Shown in pieces: positions 31,228 to 40,911 of a stretch of 64,000 nt of DNA. Every line of letters starts with the position of its first letter. Positions within the stretch are counted from its first letter, which is position 1. This DNA comes from Alphaproteobacteria bacterium. Lineage in GTDB: Bacteria; Pseudomonadota; Alphaproteobacteria; Bin65. The stretch lies in contig JAJEGH010000027.1 of the NCBI GenBank assembly GCA_022819985.1, positions 1 through 64,000 on the forward strand, in the 5' to 3' direction. The notes under the pieces are model-generated. The model was not told where the DNA came from and did no database searches. It was given only the letters and a program-made list of their open reading frames with translations. Made by a program: the position numbers and the translations under genes.

Positions 31228-32220
31228 ATGATCCCGCACGGCGGCAATCTCTCCGGGCTGCGCCAGCGCTTTCCGGACGCGCCCGAACCGCTGATCGACC
31301 TTTCGACCGGCATCAACCCCTTTTCCTATCCGCTGCCGGCAATTCCGGAGACAGCCTATACGCGCCTGCCGGAGGAGGCACAAATCCAGCAGCTCAAACT
31401 GGCGGCGGCAGAAGCCTACGGCGCGCGCGATCCGGAGTTCGTCGCCGTCGCGGCCGGAACGCAACTCCTGATTTCGATCCTTCCCCGCCTTCTTCCGGCA
31501 GCGCAGGTATCCATCCTCGCGCCGACATACGGCGAGCACGCTGCCGCATGGTCGGCAGCCGGCGCCGCGGTGCTGGAAGGGACCGGGGCGGAGGTGCTGC
31601 AATCCGGAGACGTCGCCATCCTGTGCAATCCGAACAATCCGGACGGGCGCGCGCTGGACGCAGTGGCGGTCTCGGCAATCCAGACGCAACGGACGGGGCG
31701 CGGCGGCCGGACGATTGTCGACGAGGCGTTTGCCGAGTTCGCCGAAGCGCGCCTGAGCGCCGTTCCGGCGGTTCCCCAGCCGGGACTGATCGTGCTGCGC
31801 TCGTTCGGCAAGGCCTACGGGCTGGCGGGTGTGCGCCTGGGCTTCCTGATCGCGGAGCCCGAAATCGCCCGGCGCGTGGAACGGGCATTGGGTCCGTGGC
31901 CGGTTTCCGGCGTCGCCCTCCGCCTCGCCTGCACGGCGCTTGGCGATACGGACTGGCGCCGGCGTATGACCGAAAGGGTGGCGCGCGCAAGCGAAAGACT
32001 GGCTTCGCTGCTGTCCGCCCACGGCCTGGCGGCGGTCGGCGGCACCTCCCTCTTCCGCCTGGTCCGGCACGACAGGGCCCCGGCGGTCAGTCAGGCGCTG
32101 GGCCGCGCCGGCATTCTGGTGCGCGAATTTCCCGACCGTCCGGACTGGCTGCGCTTCGGCCTGCCCCCCGACGAAACCGCGTGGACACGGCTCGACGGTG
32201 CGCTCGGCTCGGTCCTGTAG
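31228..32220 (+). CDS. cobC: threonine-phosphate decarboxylase (CobC)
   Basis: A 330-residue PLP enzyme of aminotransferase fold I/II. It decarboxylates L-threonine phosphate to aminopropanol phosphate for the nucleotide loop. It opens IPHGGNLSGLRQRFPDAPEPLIDLSTGINPFSYP (residues 2-35), the typical CobC start. The PLP lysine is Lys195 in LRSFGKAYGLAGVRLGF, with CNPNNPDGR for cofactor contacts. Divergent from cobD, which uses its product. Confidence 0.94.
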   Translation: MIPHGGNLSGLRQRFPDAPEPLIDLSTGINPFSYPLPAIPETAYTRLPEEAQIQQLKLAAAEAYGARDPEFVAVAAGTQLLISILPRLLPAAQVSILAPTYGEHAAAWSAAGAAVLEGTGAEVLQSGDVAILCNPNNPDGRALDAVAVSAIQTQRTGRGGRTIVDEAFAEFAEARLSAVPAVPQPGLIVLRSFGKAYGLAGVRLGFLIAEPEIARRVERALGPWPVSGVALRLACTALGDTDWRRRMTERVARASERLASLLSAHGLAAVGGTSLFRLVRHDRAPAVSQALGRAGILVREFPDRPDWLRFGLPPDETAWTRLDGALGSVL

Positions 32221-32399
32221 CGAACGCTTCGCCCTTTGAGAGGCCGGCACGCCCGGCAGTCGATTTCCGCTCCGGATGGGTGATTGACCGGACCGGGCCG
32301 CATACCTATTGTGAGATATGAGACGCTTCCCATAACGGGCGGAAAAGCAACAAAAATGCCAAACCCCGGAATTGCCGCAGCAACTTACTGATCGTTCCC

Positions 32400-32702
32400 A
32401 TGTCCCGAATCGACGAAGCCCGAAAGCGATTGGCGCGCGCGGTGGCGCGGCTGGAACAAGCCCGGCATGCCCAGACCGACCGCCTGGCCGAAATGAAGGA
32501 AGCGCTAAATGTGGAACCGGGCGCCGGACCGGACGCCGGCGACATCGGCGACCTGATCCGCGCCCTGGAGGAAGCACAGCGCGAGAATGCGGCGCTGGTC
32601 GCCGAGCGAGACGCCGTGGCGGACCAGGTGGACGCCATCCTCGGCAACGTGCGCCGTGCAGCCGGCATCAACGACAACGAACGCGCCGGGAGCGGTCCAT
32701 GA
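32400..32702 (+). CDS. small coiled-coil protein, DUF4164-like
   Basis: A 100-residue, charge-rich, almost fully helical protein (ARKRLARAVARLEQARHAQTDRLAEMKEA..., then LIRALEEAQRENAALVAERDAVADQVDAIL). It lies directly before zapA with an ATGA overlap, a position held in alphaproteobacteria by DUF4164-type proteins that may act with ZapA. The function is not proven. A possible promoter TTGTGA/CATAAC (16-bp spacer, 32309-32336) lies 64 bp upstream. Confidence 0.7.
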   Translation: MSRIDEARKRLARAVARLEQARHAQTDRLAEMKEALNVEPGAGPDAGDIGDLIRALEEAQRENAALVAERDAVADQVDAILGNVRRAAGINDNERAGSGP

Positions 32703-33034
32703 GCGACGTGACGCTGACCATCAATCGCCGCGCCTACACCGTCGCCTGCGAGGACGGTCAGGAAGACCATTTGCGCGGCCTGGGCCGGCTTGTCGAAGAG
32801 CGGGTCGAGGAACTGATCGGATCGATGGGCCAGATCGGCGATCAACGGCTGCTCGTCATGGCAAGTCTGCTGTTCGCCGACGACGCCAAGGCCTCTCGCG
32901 AGGCCCTGCAGGACGCGCAGGAGAAAGCGGATGCGTTGAGCGCCGCGAAAGCGGCGGAGGACGAGGCCGCGAGCGCCATGGAAGACCTGGCGGCCAGGAT
33001 CGAGGAACTGGCCGGCGCGATCGAGAAAGACTGA
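32699..33034 (+). CDS. zapA: cell division protein ZapA
   Basis: A 111-residue FtsZ-bundling protein. The family start is VTLTINRRAYTVACEDGQEDHLRGLGRLVEERVEELIGSMGQIGDQRLLVMASLLFADD (residues 4-62), followed by a coiled-coil tail. It acts at the cytosolic Z-ring. Translationally coupled to the small coiled-coil gene upstream; the cyclo-ligase gene starts 5 bp downstream, so the zapA-6S RNA-ygfA spacing known in other proteobacteria is absent. Confidence 0.92.
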   Translation: MSDVTLTINRRAYTVACEDGQEDHLRGLGRLVEERVEELIGSMGQIGDQRLLVMASLLFADDAKASREALQDAQEKADALSAAKAAEDEAASAMEDLAARIEELAGAIEKD

Positions 33035-33039
33035 GGCGC

Positions 33040-33615
33040 TTGTCCGCATCTGTCGGGGAGGCGAAACGGGCGCTGCGCCGCCACGCGCTGGCGCAACGCC
33101 GGCAATTCGACAATCCGGAGGCCGCGATCGCCGCAGCGGTGCGCCTGTTGCAGGCCGTCGACATCGTTTCCGGCATCGCGGTCGCCGGCTATGCCGCGAT
33201 GCGCGGCGAACTGGATCCGCGCCCGGCCCTGCTCGCCCTCGAAGCCAGGGGCTGCCGAACGGTGCTGCCCCGTACGACCGGAAAGGGCGAACCGCTGCGC
33301 TTTCTCGAGGCGCCGGGCGGCCTTGCCGAAAGTGTCGACGCGTTCGGGATCGCTGCGCCGCCGGCCTCGGCGGCCGAAGCCGATCCGGATCTTCTTCTGG
33401 TGCCGCTCGCCGCCTTCGACCGGCGGGGTTACCGGCTGGGATATGGCGGCGGCTTCTACGACGCGGCGCTCACCCGGTTGCGCGCCGGCGGCACCGTCAC
33501 CGCTGTGGGTTGGGCCTTCGCGGCACAGGAAGTCGAGGCGGTTCCCGCCGAGCCGCACGACGCCAGACTCGACTGGATTGTCACCGAACGGGAAGCCATC
33601 TACATCTCGGCCTGA
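33040..33615 (+). CDS. 5-formyltetrahydrofolate cyclo-ligase
   Basis: A 191-residue enzyme converting 5-formyl-THF to 5,10-methenyl-THF with ATP. The key motif GYRLGYGGGFYDAAL sits near residues 142-156, with LLLVPLAAFDRRG before it; KRALRRHALAQR is the usual N-terminal helix. The TTG at 33040 with TGAGG upstream is the best start because no ATG is suitably placed. It follows zapA closely, as in many proteobacteria. Confidence 0.9.
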   Translation: MSASVGEAKRALRRHALAQRRQFDNPEAAIAAAVRLLQAVDIVSGIAVAGYAAMRGELDPRPALLALEARGCRTVLPRTTGKGEPLRFLEAPGGLAESVDAFGIAAPPASAAEADPDLLLVPLAAFDRRGYRLGYGGGFYDAALTRLRAGGTVTAVGWAFAAQEVEAVPAEPHDARLDWIVTEREAIYISA

Positions 33616-33639
33616 TCTTCCCGACGGACGGACCCAGTC

Positions 33640-34464
33640 ATGCGACTGTTGTATTGCGGCGATATCGTCGGCCGAGCCGGCCGGGACGCGATCATCCAGC
33701 ATCTGCCCGGCCTGCGCAGCCGGCTCGCGCTCGATTTCGTTGCGGTGAACGGCGAGAACGCAGCCCATGGCTTCGGCATCACCGCGGATATCTGCCGCAA
33801 GGTGTACGACGCCGGCGCGGACTGCATCCTGCTCGGCAACCATGCCTGGGACCAGCGCGACATCATCGGCTATATCGACAGCGACCCGCGCCTGATCCGC
33901 CCGATCAACTATCCGCAGGGCACGCCGGGAAAGGGCGAGGCCCTGATCGACATCGGCCGGGGGCGCAAGGTCTACGTCCTGCAGGTCATGGCGCGGCTGT
34001 TCATGGACCCGCTGGACGACCCGTTCGCCGCGGCGGAGAAGGCGCTGGCGACCCATCGGCTGAAACGGGAGGCCGACGCCATCCTGGTCGACATGCACGG
34101 CGAGGCGACGAGCGAGAAAACCTCCTTCGGCCATTTCCTCGACGGCCGCGTCTCGCTGGTCGCCGGGACCCATACCCATGTGCCGACGGCCGACGCCCAA
34201 ATCCTGAACGGCGGGACGGCCTACATCACCGACATCGGCATGTGCGGCGACTACGACTCGGTCATCGGCATGAAAAAGGAAGCGCCGATCGACCGGTTCC
34301 GGCGCAAGATGCCGGGCGACCGGCTCGGCCCGGCCGATGGCGAGGGCACGTTGTGCGCCGTCTATGTCGAGACCGACGATATGACGGGCCTGGCGACGCG
34401 CGTCGAGGCGGTGCGCGTCGGCCCGCGGCTGGCCAACGCCGTTCCCGAGGTCGCTGCCGCCTGA
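33640..34464 (+). CDS. ymdB: YmdB-family metallophosphoesterase
   Basis: A 274-residue calcineurin-like phosphoesterase of the TIGR00282/YmdB group; characterised relatives hydrolyse 2',3'-cyclic nucleotides. Metal ligands appear in LLYCGDIVG (Asp8), VNGENAAHG, LGNHAWD, DMHGEATSEK and GTHTHVPTAD. Length is normal and the protein is cytoplasmic. It follows the cyclo-ligase gene by 24 bp and likely shares its transcript. Confidence 0.92.
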   Translation: MRLLYCGDIVGRAGRDAIIQHLPGLRSRLALDFVAVNGENAAHGFGITADICRKVYDAGADCILLGNHAWDQRDIIGYIDSDPRLIRPINYPQGTPGKGEALIDIGRGRKVYVLQVMARLFMDPLDDPFAAAEKALATHRLKREADAILVDMHGEATSEKTSFGHFLDGRVSLVAGTHTHVPTADAQILNGGTAYITDIGMCGDYDSVIGMKKEAPIDRFRRKMPGDRLGPADGEGTLCAVYVETDDMTGLATRVEAVRVGPRLANAVPEVAAA

Positions 34465-34608
34465 CGCGGCATTCCGCCCGGCCCGGCTTTTTTGGGCAAC
34501 GACCGAAGGTTTGCTACGCAACAGCCACAATATGTTGTATAGTTGCGGCCATTGACTGGCTTTATATAGCATTACAATCGGTCCGATCCGGAAGGAACGC
34601 CACCCGAC

Positions 34609-35355
34609 ATGGCCGGCCATTCCAAATTCAAGAATATCATGCACCGGAAGGGCGCCCAGGACGCGAAACGCGCCAAAATCTTCGCCCGGCATGCCAAGGA
34701 AATCATGATCGCGGCGCGAGCCGGCGCCGATCCGGACATGAACGCCCGCCTGCGCGGCGCCATCGCCGCCGCCAAGGCGCAGAACATGCCGAACGACAAT
34801 ATCGACCGGGCGGTAAAGAAAGGCAGCGGCGGCGGCGAGGCCGATAGCTACGAGGAAATCCGCTACGAGGGCTACGGCCCCGGCGGGGTCGCAATGATCG
34901 TCGATGTCCTGACCGACAACCGCAACCGCGCGGCTTCGGATATTCGTTCCGCCTTCAGCAAGTACGGCGGCAACCTGGGCGAGACCAACAGCGTCGCCTT
35001 CATGTTCGACCGGGTGGGGCAGGTTCAGTATCCGGCCGGCGCGGCGAGTGCCGACGACATGTTCGAGGCGGCGCTGGAGGCCGGCGCCTCGGATGTCGAG
35101 TCAGGCGACGACATGCACGAGATCGTCTGCGAACCCGACGACCTGAACGCCGTGCGCGAGGCGCTGGAATCGCGCTTCGGCAATCCGGAAGCGGCCGAGC
35201 TCGTGTGGAAACCGCAAAGCACTGTGGACGTCGACGAAGGCAAGGCGTCCAGCCTGTTCAGGCTGCTCGACGCGCTGGACGACAACGACGACGTCCAGAA
35301 TGTTTCCGCCAACTTCGACGTGTCCGACGAGGTCTTGGCGAAGCTGGGCGGGTGA
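34609..35355 (+). CDS. yebC: YebC/PmpR-family protein
   Basis: A 248-residue protein of the conserved YebC/TACO1 family, implicated in transcription control and in easing ribosome stalls. The start [23 protein letters not shown] is nearly invariant in the family. [20 protein letters not shown] and the C-terminal [22 protein letters not shown] complete it. The upstream 144 bp are AT-rich (TTGTATAGTTG, TTGACT, TATATAG), a likely promoter region, but I could not settle one pair of boxes. Ribosome binding site GGAAGGA. Confidence 0.95.
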   Translation: MAGHSKFKNIMHRKGAQDAKRAKIFARHAKEIMIAARAGADPDMNARLRGAIAAAKAQNMPNDNIDRAVKKGSGGGEADSYEEIRYEGYGPGGVAMIVDVLTDNRNRAASDIRSAFSKYGGNLGETNSVAFMFDRVGQVQYPAGAASADDMFEAALEAGASDVESGDDMHEIVCEPDDLNAVREALESRFGNPEAAELVWKPQSTVDVDEGKASSLFRLLDALDDNDDVQNVSANFDVSDEVLAKLGG

Positions 35356-35360
35356 CGATC

Positions 35361-35894
35361 ATGACGGCGCCCCGCGAGCACGGCGCGATCCGCATCCTCG
35401 GACTGGATCCCGGCCTGCGCCGGACCGGCTGGGGCGTAATCGAATCGGCCGACAACCGTCTGAGCTACGTCGCCAGCGGCACGGTGACGGCGGATCCGAA
35501 GCGCGAGATGGCCGAGCGGCTGAAGCTGCTCCACGACGGCATCGCCCGGCTGATCGAGATCTGGACGCCGGATGCGGCGGCGATCGAGGAAATCTTCGTC
35601 AACCGGAATCCGGGCTCCACCCTGCGGCTCGGCCAGGCCCGCGGCGCGGTCATGCTGGCGCCGGCGCTGGCCGGGATCGCGGTGCACGAATATGCCGCCA
35701 ACGCAGTGAAGAAATCGGTCGTCGGCGCCGGCCATGCCGACAAGGTGCAGGTGCAGGCCATGGTCGGGATGCTGTTGCCGGCCGCCGGGCCGCAATCGGC
35801 CGACGCCGCGGACGCCCTGGCCGTCGCGATATGCCACATCCACCACGCGGCGACGCAGGCGTCGTGGCACGCAAGGGAAGTGGCGACCTCATGA
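35361..35894 (+). CDS. ruvC: Holliday junction resolvase RuvC
   Basis: A 177-residue endonuclease that cuts Holliday junctions. The acidic active site is visible as [23 protein letters not shown] and [14 protein letters not shown], with the conserved [13 protein letters not shown]. The ATG at 35361 is preferred; a GTG at 35352 overlapping the yebC stop is possible. It overlaps ruvA as ATGA. The order yebC-ruvC-ruvA-ruvB is common in proteobacteria. Confidence 0.95.
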   Translation: MTAPREHGAIRILGLDPGLRRTGWGVIESADNRLSYVASGTVTADPKREMAERLKLLHDGIARLIEIWTPDAAAIEEIFVNRNPGSTLRLGQARGAVMLAPALAGIAVHEYAANAVKKSVVGAGHADKVQVQAMVGMLLPAAGPQSADAADALAVAICHIHHAATQASWHAREVATS

Positions 35895-36514
35895 TCGGCG
35901 CACTCACCGGTCTGGTCGATCATGTCGGCAAGGACGAGGCCGTCATCGATGTCGGCGGCGTCGGCTATCTGGTTTTCGCCTCGGCCCGCACGCTGGATGC
36001 GCTGCCGCCGGCCGGATCGTCGGTCCGCCTGATGATCGAAACCCACGTCCGGGAAGACCATATCCACCTCTACGGCTTTGCCGACCGGCAGGAGCGGGAC
36101 TGGTTCCGGCTGCTCACGACCGTGCAGGGCGTGGGCGCGCGCGTCGCGCTGGCGCTGCTGTCTGTCCTGACGCCGGAAGCGCTGGCCACCGCGATCGCGG
36201 CGCAGGACCGGGCCGCCATCGCACAGGCCGAAGGCATCGGCCCCAAGCTGGCGGCGCGTATCCTGAACGAATTGAAGGACAAGGCAGGCCTGATCGGCGG
36301 CGATCCGCTGGCCGGCGATTTCGCGGGCGGCCGGCTGCCGGCCGGCGCCGGCGCACCGCAGGGGGCCACTGCGGAAGCGGTCTCCGCCCTGGTCAATCTG
36401 GGCTACGGCCGCAGCGAGGCCTTCGCCGCAGTGAACCGGGTTGCCGGCGCTGCGGGCGAGGATGCGGCGGTCGAGCAACTGATCCCGCTGGCCCTCAAGG
36501 ACCTGTCCGGATAG
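35891..36514 (+). CDS. ruvA: Holliday junction branch migration protein RuvA
   Basis: A 207-residue tetrameric DNA-binding protein that loads RuvB on junctions. Domain I ([28 protein letters not shown]) is an OB fold. Domain II has helix-hairpin-helix motifs ([13 protein letters not shown] and [19 protein letters not shown]). Domain III, after a Gly/Ala/Pro linker, is the RuvB-binding UBA-like bundle ([20 protein letters not shown]). All three are present. Confidence 0.95.
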   Translation: MIGALTGLVDHVGKDEAVIDVGGVGYLVFASARTLDALPPAGSSVRLMIETHVREDHIHLYGFADRQERDWFRLLTTVQGVGARVALALLSVLTPEALATAIAAQDRAAIAQAEGIGPKLAARILNELKDKAGLIGGDPLAGDFAGGRLPAGAGAPQGATAEAVSALVNLGYGRSEAFAAVNRVAGAAGEDAAVEQLIPLALKDLSG

Positions 36515-36524
36515 GCGCGGGACG

Positions 36525-37577
36525 ATGGCAGCCGAACAGGATACCCGCATGGTCTCCGGCAATCCGTCGGCCGTCGAAGGCGACGACCCGTCCCTCCGGC
36601 CGGCGCGGCTCGACGATTTCGTCGGCCAGCGGGACATGCGCGCCAACCTGCGCGTGTTCGTCGAGGCGGCGCGCGCCCGCCGCGAGGCGATGGACCATGT
36701 CCTGTTTCACGGCCCGCCGGGCCTCGGCAAGACCACGCTCGCCCATATCGTGGCGCGGGAACTGGGCGTGGGGTTTCGCGGCACCTCCGGGCCCGTGATC
36801 GCGCGGGCCGGCGATCTGGCCGCGATCCTGACCAACCTGCAGCCCCGGGAGGTCCTGTTTATCGACGAAATCCACCGGCTCAATCCGGCGGTCGAGGAAC
36901 TGCTCTATCCGGCGATGGAGGATTACCAGCTCGATCTCGTGATCGGCGAGGGACCGGCCGCCCGCTCGGTCCGGATCGACCTGCCGCGCTTTACCCTGGT
37001 CGGCGCCACGACGCGGGCCGGCCTGCTAACCACACCGCTGCGCGAACGGTTCGGCATTCCGCTGCGCCTGGACTTCTACGATGTCGACGATCTGGCCGTG
37101 ATCGTGGCGCGGGCCGCCGCCCTGCTGAACTTGCGGCTGTCGCCGGACGGAGCACGGGAAATCGCGGCCCGCTCGCGCGGCACGCCGCGGATCGCCTCGC
37201 GGCTGCTGCGCCGGGTCCGGGATTTCGCGGCGGTCGACGGCGCGGCCGAAGTCGGCGCCGCAGAGGCGGATTCGGCGCTGAGGCGGCTCGATGTCGACAA
37301 GGCCGGCCTCGACCGCATGGATCACCGCTACCTGGCCTGCATCGCCGAGAAATACGGCGGCGGGCCGGTGGGCGTCGAGACGATCGCCGCTGTGCTCTCC
37401 GAACAACGCGACGCCATCGAGGATGTGATCGAACCCTATCTGGTCCGCGAGGGCCTCGTGCAGCGGACGCCGCGCGGCCGGATGCTGGCGGCGGACGGCT
37501 GGAAGGCCCTCGGCCTGGCGCCGCCCCCAGCAGCGCCGGACCAGTTCGAACTTCTGGCGGGCGGGCAGGATGACTGA
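36525..37577 (+). CDS. ruvB: Holliday junction branch migration ATPase RuvB
   Basis: A 350-residue AAA+ motor. The Walker A is GPPGLGKT (63-70), Walker [10 protein letters not shown], then the sensor region [20 protein letters not shown] and an arginine finger in the same loop. The C-terminal winged helix ([33 protein letters not shown]) is intact. The N-terminal 20 residues are a variable extension. It overlaps the ybgC start by 8 bp. Confidence 0.96.
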   Translation: MAAEQDTRMVSGNPSAVEGDDPSLRPARLDDFVGQRDMRANLRVFVEAARARREAMDHVLFHGPPGLGKTTLAHIVARELGVGFRGTSGPVIARAGDLAAILTNLQPREVLFIDEIHRLNPAVEELLYPAMEDYQLDLVIGEGPAARSVRIDLPRFTLVGATTRAGLLTTPLRERFGIPLRLDFYDVDDLAVIVARAAALLNLRLSPDGAREIAARSRGTPRIASRLLRRVRDFAAVDGAAEVGAAEADSALRRLDVDKAGLDRMDHRYLACIAEKYGGGPVGVETIAAVLSEQRDAIEDVIEPYLVREGLVQRTPRGRMLAADGWKALGLAPPPAAPDQFELLAGGQDD

Positions 37578-38166
37578 CCCCGGAGAAACCCCGAACCGGG
37601 AGCCCGCCGCCGACCCGGCCGTCGATGCGGAACCGGTCCATACCTTCCCGGTCCGCGTCTACTATGAGGACACGGACGCTGGCGGCATCGTCTATTACGC
37701 CAACTACCTCAAATTTGCCGAGCGTGCCCGGACCGAATTGCTGCGCCAGGCCGGCCGGCAGCAATTCGACCTGCTGCGCGAGCAGGGCATCGGCTTTACC
37801 GTGCGCTCCTGCCGGGCCGAGTATCTGGCGCCGGCGCGCCTCGACGACATCCTTGAAGTCCGCAGCACCGTAAACGAGGTGCTGGGCGCCAGCATGCGCC
37901 TGAGCCAGCGGATATACCGGGGCGAGCGCCTGTTGTGCGACCTGCGGTTTCGAATCGCAGCGATGAACCGGGAAGGCCGGCCGGCGCGCATCCCGAAGGA
38001 CATCCGCGATACGCTGGCGCCCCGCATCGTGCCGCCGCCGCCTGACGAAGCGGAGGCGGACGAAACGGAGGCCGGCGGGGCCGGATGCGGCAGCACGCCG
38101 CGACAGCCGGCGGCGCCGCGGGATTGCCACAGTTATGGCGTTGACCCCTCAGCCGACCCCGTGTGA
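37570..38166 (+). CDS. ybgC: Tol-Pal-associated acyl-CoA thioesterase YbgC
   Basis: A 198-residue hotdog-fold thioesterase. The signature is [17 protein letters not shown] with the catalytic Asp36, followed by [13 protein letters not shown]. It typically precedes tolQ, as here (10 bp). The core of about 140 residues has a roughly 20-residue N-terminal lead and an unusual C-terminal tail of about 40 residues, rich in Pro, Glu, Asp and Gly, without recognised function. Confidence 0.9.
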   Translation: MTDPGETPNREPAADPAVDAEPVHTFPVRVYYEDTDAGGIVYYANYLKFAERARTELLRQAGRQQFDLLREQGIGFTVRSCRAEYLAPARLDDILEVRSTVNEVLGASMRLSQRIYRGERLLCDLRFRIAAMNREGRPARIPKDIRDTLAPRIVPPPPDEAEADETEAGGAGCGSTPRQPAAPRDCHSYGVDPSADPV

Positions 38167-38175
38167 CGAGCCGTC

Positions 38176-39063
38176 ATGGACCTTTCGATTGTTACCGATC
38201 TGACGACCATTCTCGATCCGGTGCAGGCCTCCGTGGCCGCGCCGGCGCCCGATGGTTCCAGAAGCGTCGAACTGGCCCAGGCCACCGCATCCGATGGCGG
38301 CCCGGCGCAGGACGACGCCGCAAAACCCGGGCAGGACCGCAAGGTCGTGGAAGCCGGCCTCGGCGGCGACGCGCCGCGAACCGACGACTTTTCGGTGCTG
38401 GCCGTGATCGAACGGGCGGACTGGATCGTCAAGGGCGTCATCGCGCTCCTGGTGTTCGCCTCGATCTGGTCCTGGGCGGTCATCTTCGAGAAGCTGATGC
38501 TGCTGCACCGGATCAACGGCCGCGCCACCCGCTTCGAGAACCGGTTCTGGGCCGGCGGCTCGGTCGATGAGTTGTATGCCGATGTCGGAGAGAGTCCCGA
38601 CAATCCGATGTCCGCCATTTTCGCCGCCGCCATGCGCGAGTGGAAACGCTCGATCGGCGACGATTCCGGGCAGCGGTCGTTGCGCGGAAGCCTGGGAGAC
38701 CGGATCGACCGGGTGATGCATGTCACGCTGACCCGGGAAATGAGCCGGTCGGAACGCTTCCTCGGCTCGCTGGCGTCCATCGGGGCCACGGCGCCCTTCG
38801 TCGGCCTGTTCGGCACCGTCTGGGGCATCATGCGCGCGTTCCAGGACATCGCGATCCAGAAGAACACCAACCTGGCGACGGTCGCGCCGGGCATCGCCGA
38901 GGCCCTGTTTGCAACCGCGCTCGGCCTGGTGGCGGCAATTCCTGCGGTCGTGGCCTATAACAAGCTGTCGGGAGACCTCGACCGTTACGCCCACCGGCTC
39001 GAGGGCTTCTCGGGCGAGTTCAGCGCCATCGTGTCGCGCGAACTCGACAACAGCGGAGACTGA
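38176..39063 (+). CDS. tolQ: Tol-Pal proton channel subunit TolQ
   Basis: A 295-residue inner-membrane protein of the MotA/TolQ/ExbB family. Transmembrane segments are at about 75-98 (IVKGVIALLVFASIWSWAVIFE), 193-220 (FLGSLASIGATAPFVGLFGTVWGIM) and 235-258. With TolR it couples proton flow to TolA. The first 70 residues form a long acidic lead before TM1, longer than in E. coli TolQ. It is followed by tolR after 2 bp. Confidence 0.95.
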   Translation: MDLSIVTDLTTILDPVQASVAAPAPDGSRSVELAQATASDGGPAQDDAAKPGQDRKVVEAGLGGDAPRTDDFSVLAVIERADWIVKGVIALLVFASIWSWAVIFEKLMLLHRINGRATRFENRFWAGGSVDELYADVGESPDNPMSAIFAAAMREWKRSIGDDSGQRSLRGSLGDRIDRVMHVTLTREMSRSERFLGSLASIGATAPFVGLFGTVWGIMRAFQDIAIQKNTNLATVAPGIAEALFATALGLVAAIPAVVAYNKLSGDLDRYAHRLEGFSGEFSAIVSRELDNSGD

Positions 39064-39065
39064 CG

Positions 39066-39494
39066 ATGGCCGCTGCACCGCTCCGGCGCGGCCGCGGACG
39101 CCGCAGCTATCAGCCGATGTCGGAGATCAACGTGACTCCGTTCGTGGACGTGATGCTGGTGCTTCTGGTCATCTTCATGGTGACGGCGCCCCTGCTGACC
39201 GTCGCCGTCCCGGTCGACCTGCCCAAGGCCAAAGCCGCCGCCATCGGCAAGCCCGACAAGCCGCTGATCGTCAGCGTCCGCGCCGACGGGACGGTCTTCC
39301 TGCAGGAAACGCAGATGGATACGGCAACCCTGATCGCGCGGCTCAAGGCGATCGCGCTGGTGCGCAACAATCCGCGGATCTTCGTGCGGGGCGACAAGAC
39401 GGTGCCCTACGGACGGGTCATGCAGGTCATGAGTTCGATTTCGACCGCCGGCTTCCCGAAGGTCGGGCTGATCGCCGAAGACGGCAGCGACTAG
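39066..39494 (+). CDS. tolR: Tol-Pal subunit TolR
   Basis: A 142-residue ExbD/TolR-family protein. A short basic cytoplasmic N-terminus (RRGRGRRSYQPMSEINVTPF) leads to one transmembrane helix VDVMLVLLVIFMVTAPLL containing the proton-relay Asp; a periplasmic domain follows. Length matches the family. The tandem tolQ-tolR-tolA-tolB order is conserved. Confidence 0.95.
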   Translation: MAAAPLRRGRGRRSYQPMSEINVTPFVDVMLVLLVIFMVTAPLLTVAVPVDLPKAKAAAIGKPDKPLIVSVRADGTVFLQETQMDTATLIARLKAIALVRNNPRIFVRGDKTVPYGRVMQVMSSISTAGFPKVGLIAEDGSD

Positions 39495-39511
39495 ACGGCA
39501 GGCGGGCGGCC

Positions 39512-40909
39512 ATGCGCGGCATCCTCATCTCGGTCGCCCTGCATACGCTGGTCCTGCTGGCCGCGGCGCTCGGTGTGCCCTGGCTCGCGAAACCGCCGGC
39601 GAACGCGGCGCGCAACTTCGAGGTGGATATCGTTCGCCTGTCCGACATTACGCAGGCGGGCAAGGGCGAAAAACCGAAACCCAGGACCGAGCGCAAACCG
39701 GATGCCGAGCGCGAGACGACCAGGAAGCCGGTCGCCCGCGACCGGCGCGCCGGGAAACCGCCGGAGAAGCCCGAACCGGTCAAGCCGAAATCGGCAAAAC
39801 CCGATTTGCCCAGGACGGCCGCACCGAAGCCGAAGCCGGCGGAAATCGAGCCGCCCAAGGTTGCGAAACCGAAGGCGCAACCGAAGCCGAAACCGCCGGA
39901 AAAGACCGCGGCCGCCAAACCAAAAGCGCCGCCGAAACCGGAGCCCCCGAAGACAACCGCCAGCGCCAAACCCGAGGCCGCGCCGCCGACGCCGCCGAAA
40001 CCTGCGAAAAAAGCCGAACCGGCGCCGAAACCGAAAGCCGCTCCGCCGAAACGCGTCGAAATCGATCCCCGCGCCCTGCAGCGGCAGGCCAGCAAACCGA
40101 AGAAGCGGGCGGGCGTTAAAAAACCGGAGCCTCCGGCGTCCAAACCGGCGCCCAAACCTGTTGCGAAACCGAAGAAGAAGCCGAAGAAGAAGCCGGAAAC
40201 GCGCATGGCCCGGCCAGCCCCGAAACCCGAGAAGAAGACCGTCCCGCCGAGGAAGGCCGAGCCGAAAAAGCCCGCGAAGCCCGAAGTGAAAGCAGCGAAA
40301 CCGAAGAAGAAACCGGAACCCGAACCGCCGGAGACGGCAAAGAAGGCCGAGCCGAAGGTCGAACGCCACGTCGCCGCCCTGCCGCGAGCGCGACCGCGCC
40401 CGCCGGCGCAGCCCCGCCCCGAGAAAAGCGCGAAACAGCCGCCGAAGGCCGTCAAGAAACCTCCGGCCAGGAAAGACCCGCTCGACTCGGTGTTCAAGAC
40501 CGTCGGCAAGCTGAAGAAATCGCAACAGTCCGACCGCGACCGGACGGCGGCCCGGACACCGGCCGGCGTCAAGACGGCGGCGCGCAGCCTGCGCCTGACC
40601 CTGTCGGAAATCCAGGCGGTCCGGCGGCAGATTCAGCCGTGCTGGAATTTTCCGGCGGGCGCGCAAAATGCCGGCGCGCTGCGCGTCCGGATCACGATCT
40701 GGCTTAACCGGGATGGCTCGGTGCGCGATGCAAAGATACTGGACGGTGCGGACTTTTCCGGCAATGCGAAGCTGCGCGCTGCCGCCGACGCCGGTATTCG
40801 CGCGGTCCGCAATCCCAGATGCAGTCCGCTGAAGCTGCCGCCGGAAAAATTCGACCAATGGAAAGTGCTGACCATCGACTTCGATCCATCCAAACTGAGT
40901 TCGGAGTAA
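39512..40909 (+). CDS. tolA: TolA, long Lys/Pro-rich form
   Basis: A 465-residue protein linking the inner-membrane TolQR motor to Pal and TolB. One N-terminal transmembrane helix ([17 protein letters not shown]) is followed by about 290 residues of Lys/Pro/Ala low-complexity sequence ([17 protein letters not shown] blocks), then a C-terminal TonB/TolA domain (about 370-465) with [19 protein letters not shown]. The Pro-rich middle cannot form the long Ala/Lys helix of enterobacterial TolA and is more like TonB. The symbol rests on position plus the C-terminal domain. Confidence 0.88.
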   Translation: MRGILISVALHTLVLLAAALGVPWLAKPPANAARNFEVDIVRLSDITQAGKGEKPKPRTERKPDAERETTRKPVARDRRAGKPPEKPEPVKPKSAKPDLPRTAAPKPKPAEIEPPKVAKPKAQPKPKPPEKTAAAKPKAPPKPEPPKTTASAKPEAAPPTPPKPAKKAEPAPKPKAAPPKRVEIDPRALQRQASKPKKRAGVKKPEPPASKPAPKPVAKPKKKPKKKPETRMARPAPKPEKKTVPPRKAEPKKPAKPEVKAAKPKKKPEPEPPETAKKAEPKVERHVAALPRARPRPPAQPRPEKSAKQPPKAVKKPPARKDPLDSVFKTVGKLKKSQQSDRDRTAARTPAGVKTAARSLRLTLSEIQAVRRQIQPCWNFPAGAQNAGALRVRITIWLNRDGSVRDAKILDGADFSGNAKLRAAADAGIRAVRNPRCSPLKLPPEKFDQWKVLTIDFDPSKLSSE

Positions 40910-40911
40910 CC

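Noticed and set aside
33030..33042. 6S RNA gene between zapA and the 5-formyl-THF cyclo-ligase gene
   Set aside because: That is its place in many proteobacteria, but here the two genes are 5 bp apart, so there is no room.
39491..40858. Long minus-strand frame rich in Phe/Arg/Gly opposite tolA
   Set aside because: It mirrors the low-complexity Lys/Pro codons of tolA and has no start context or domain.
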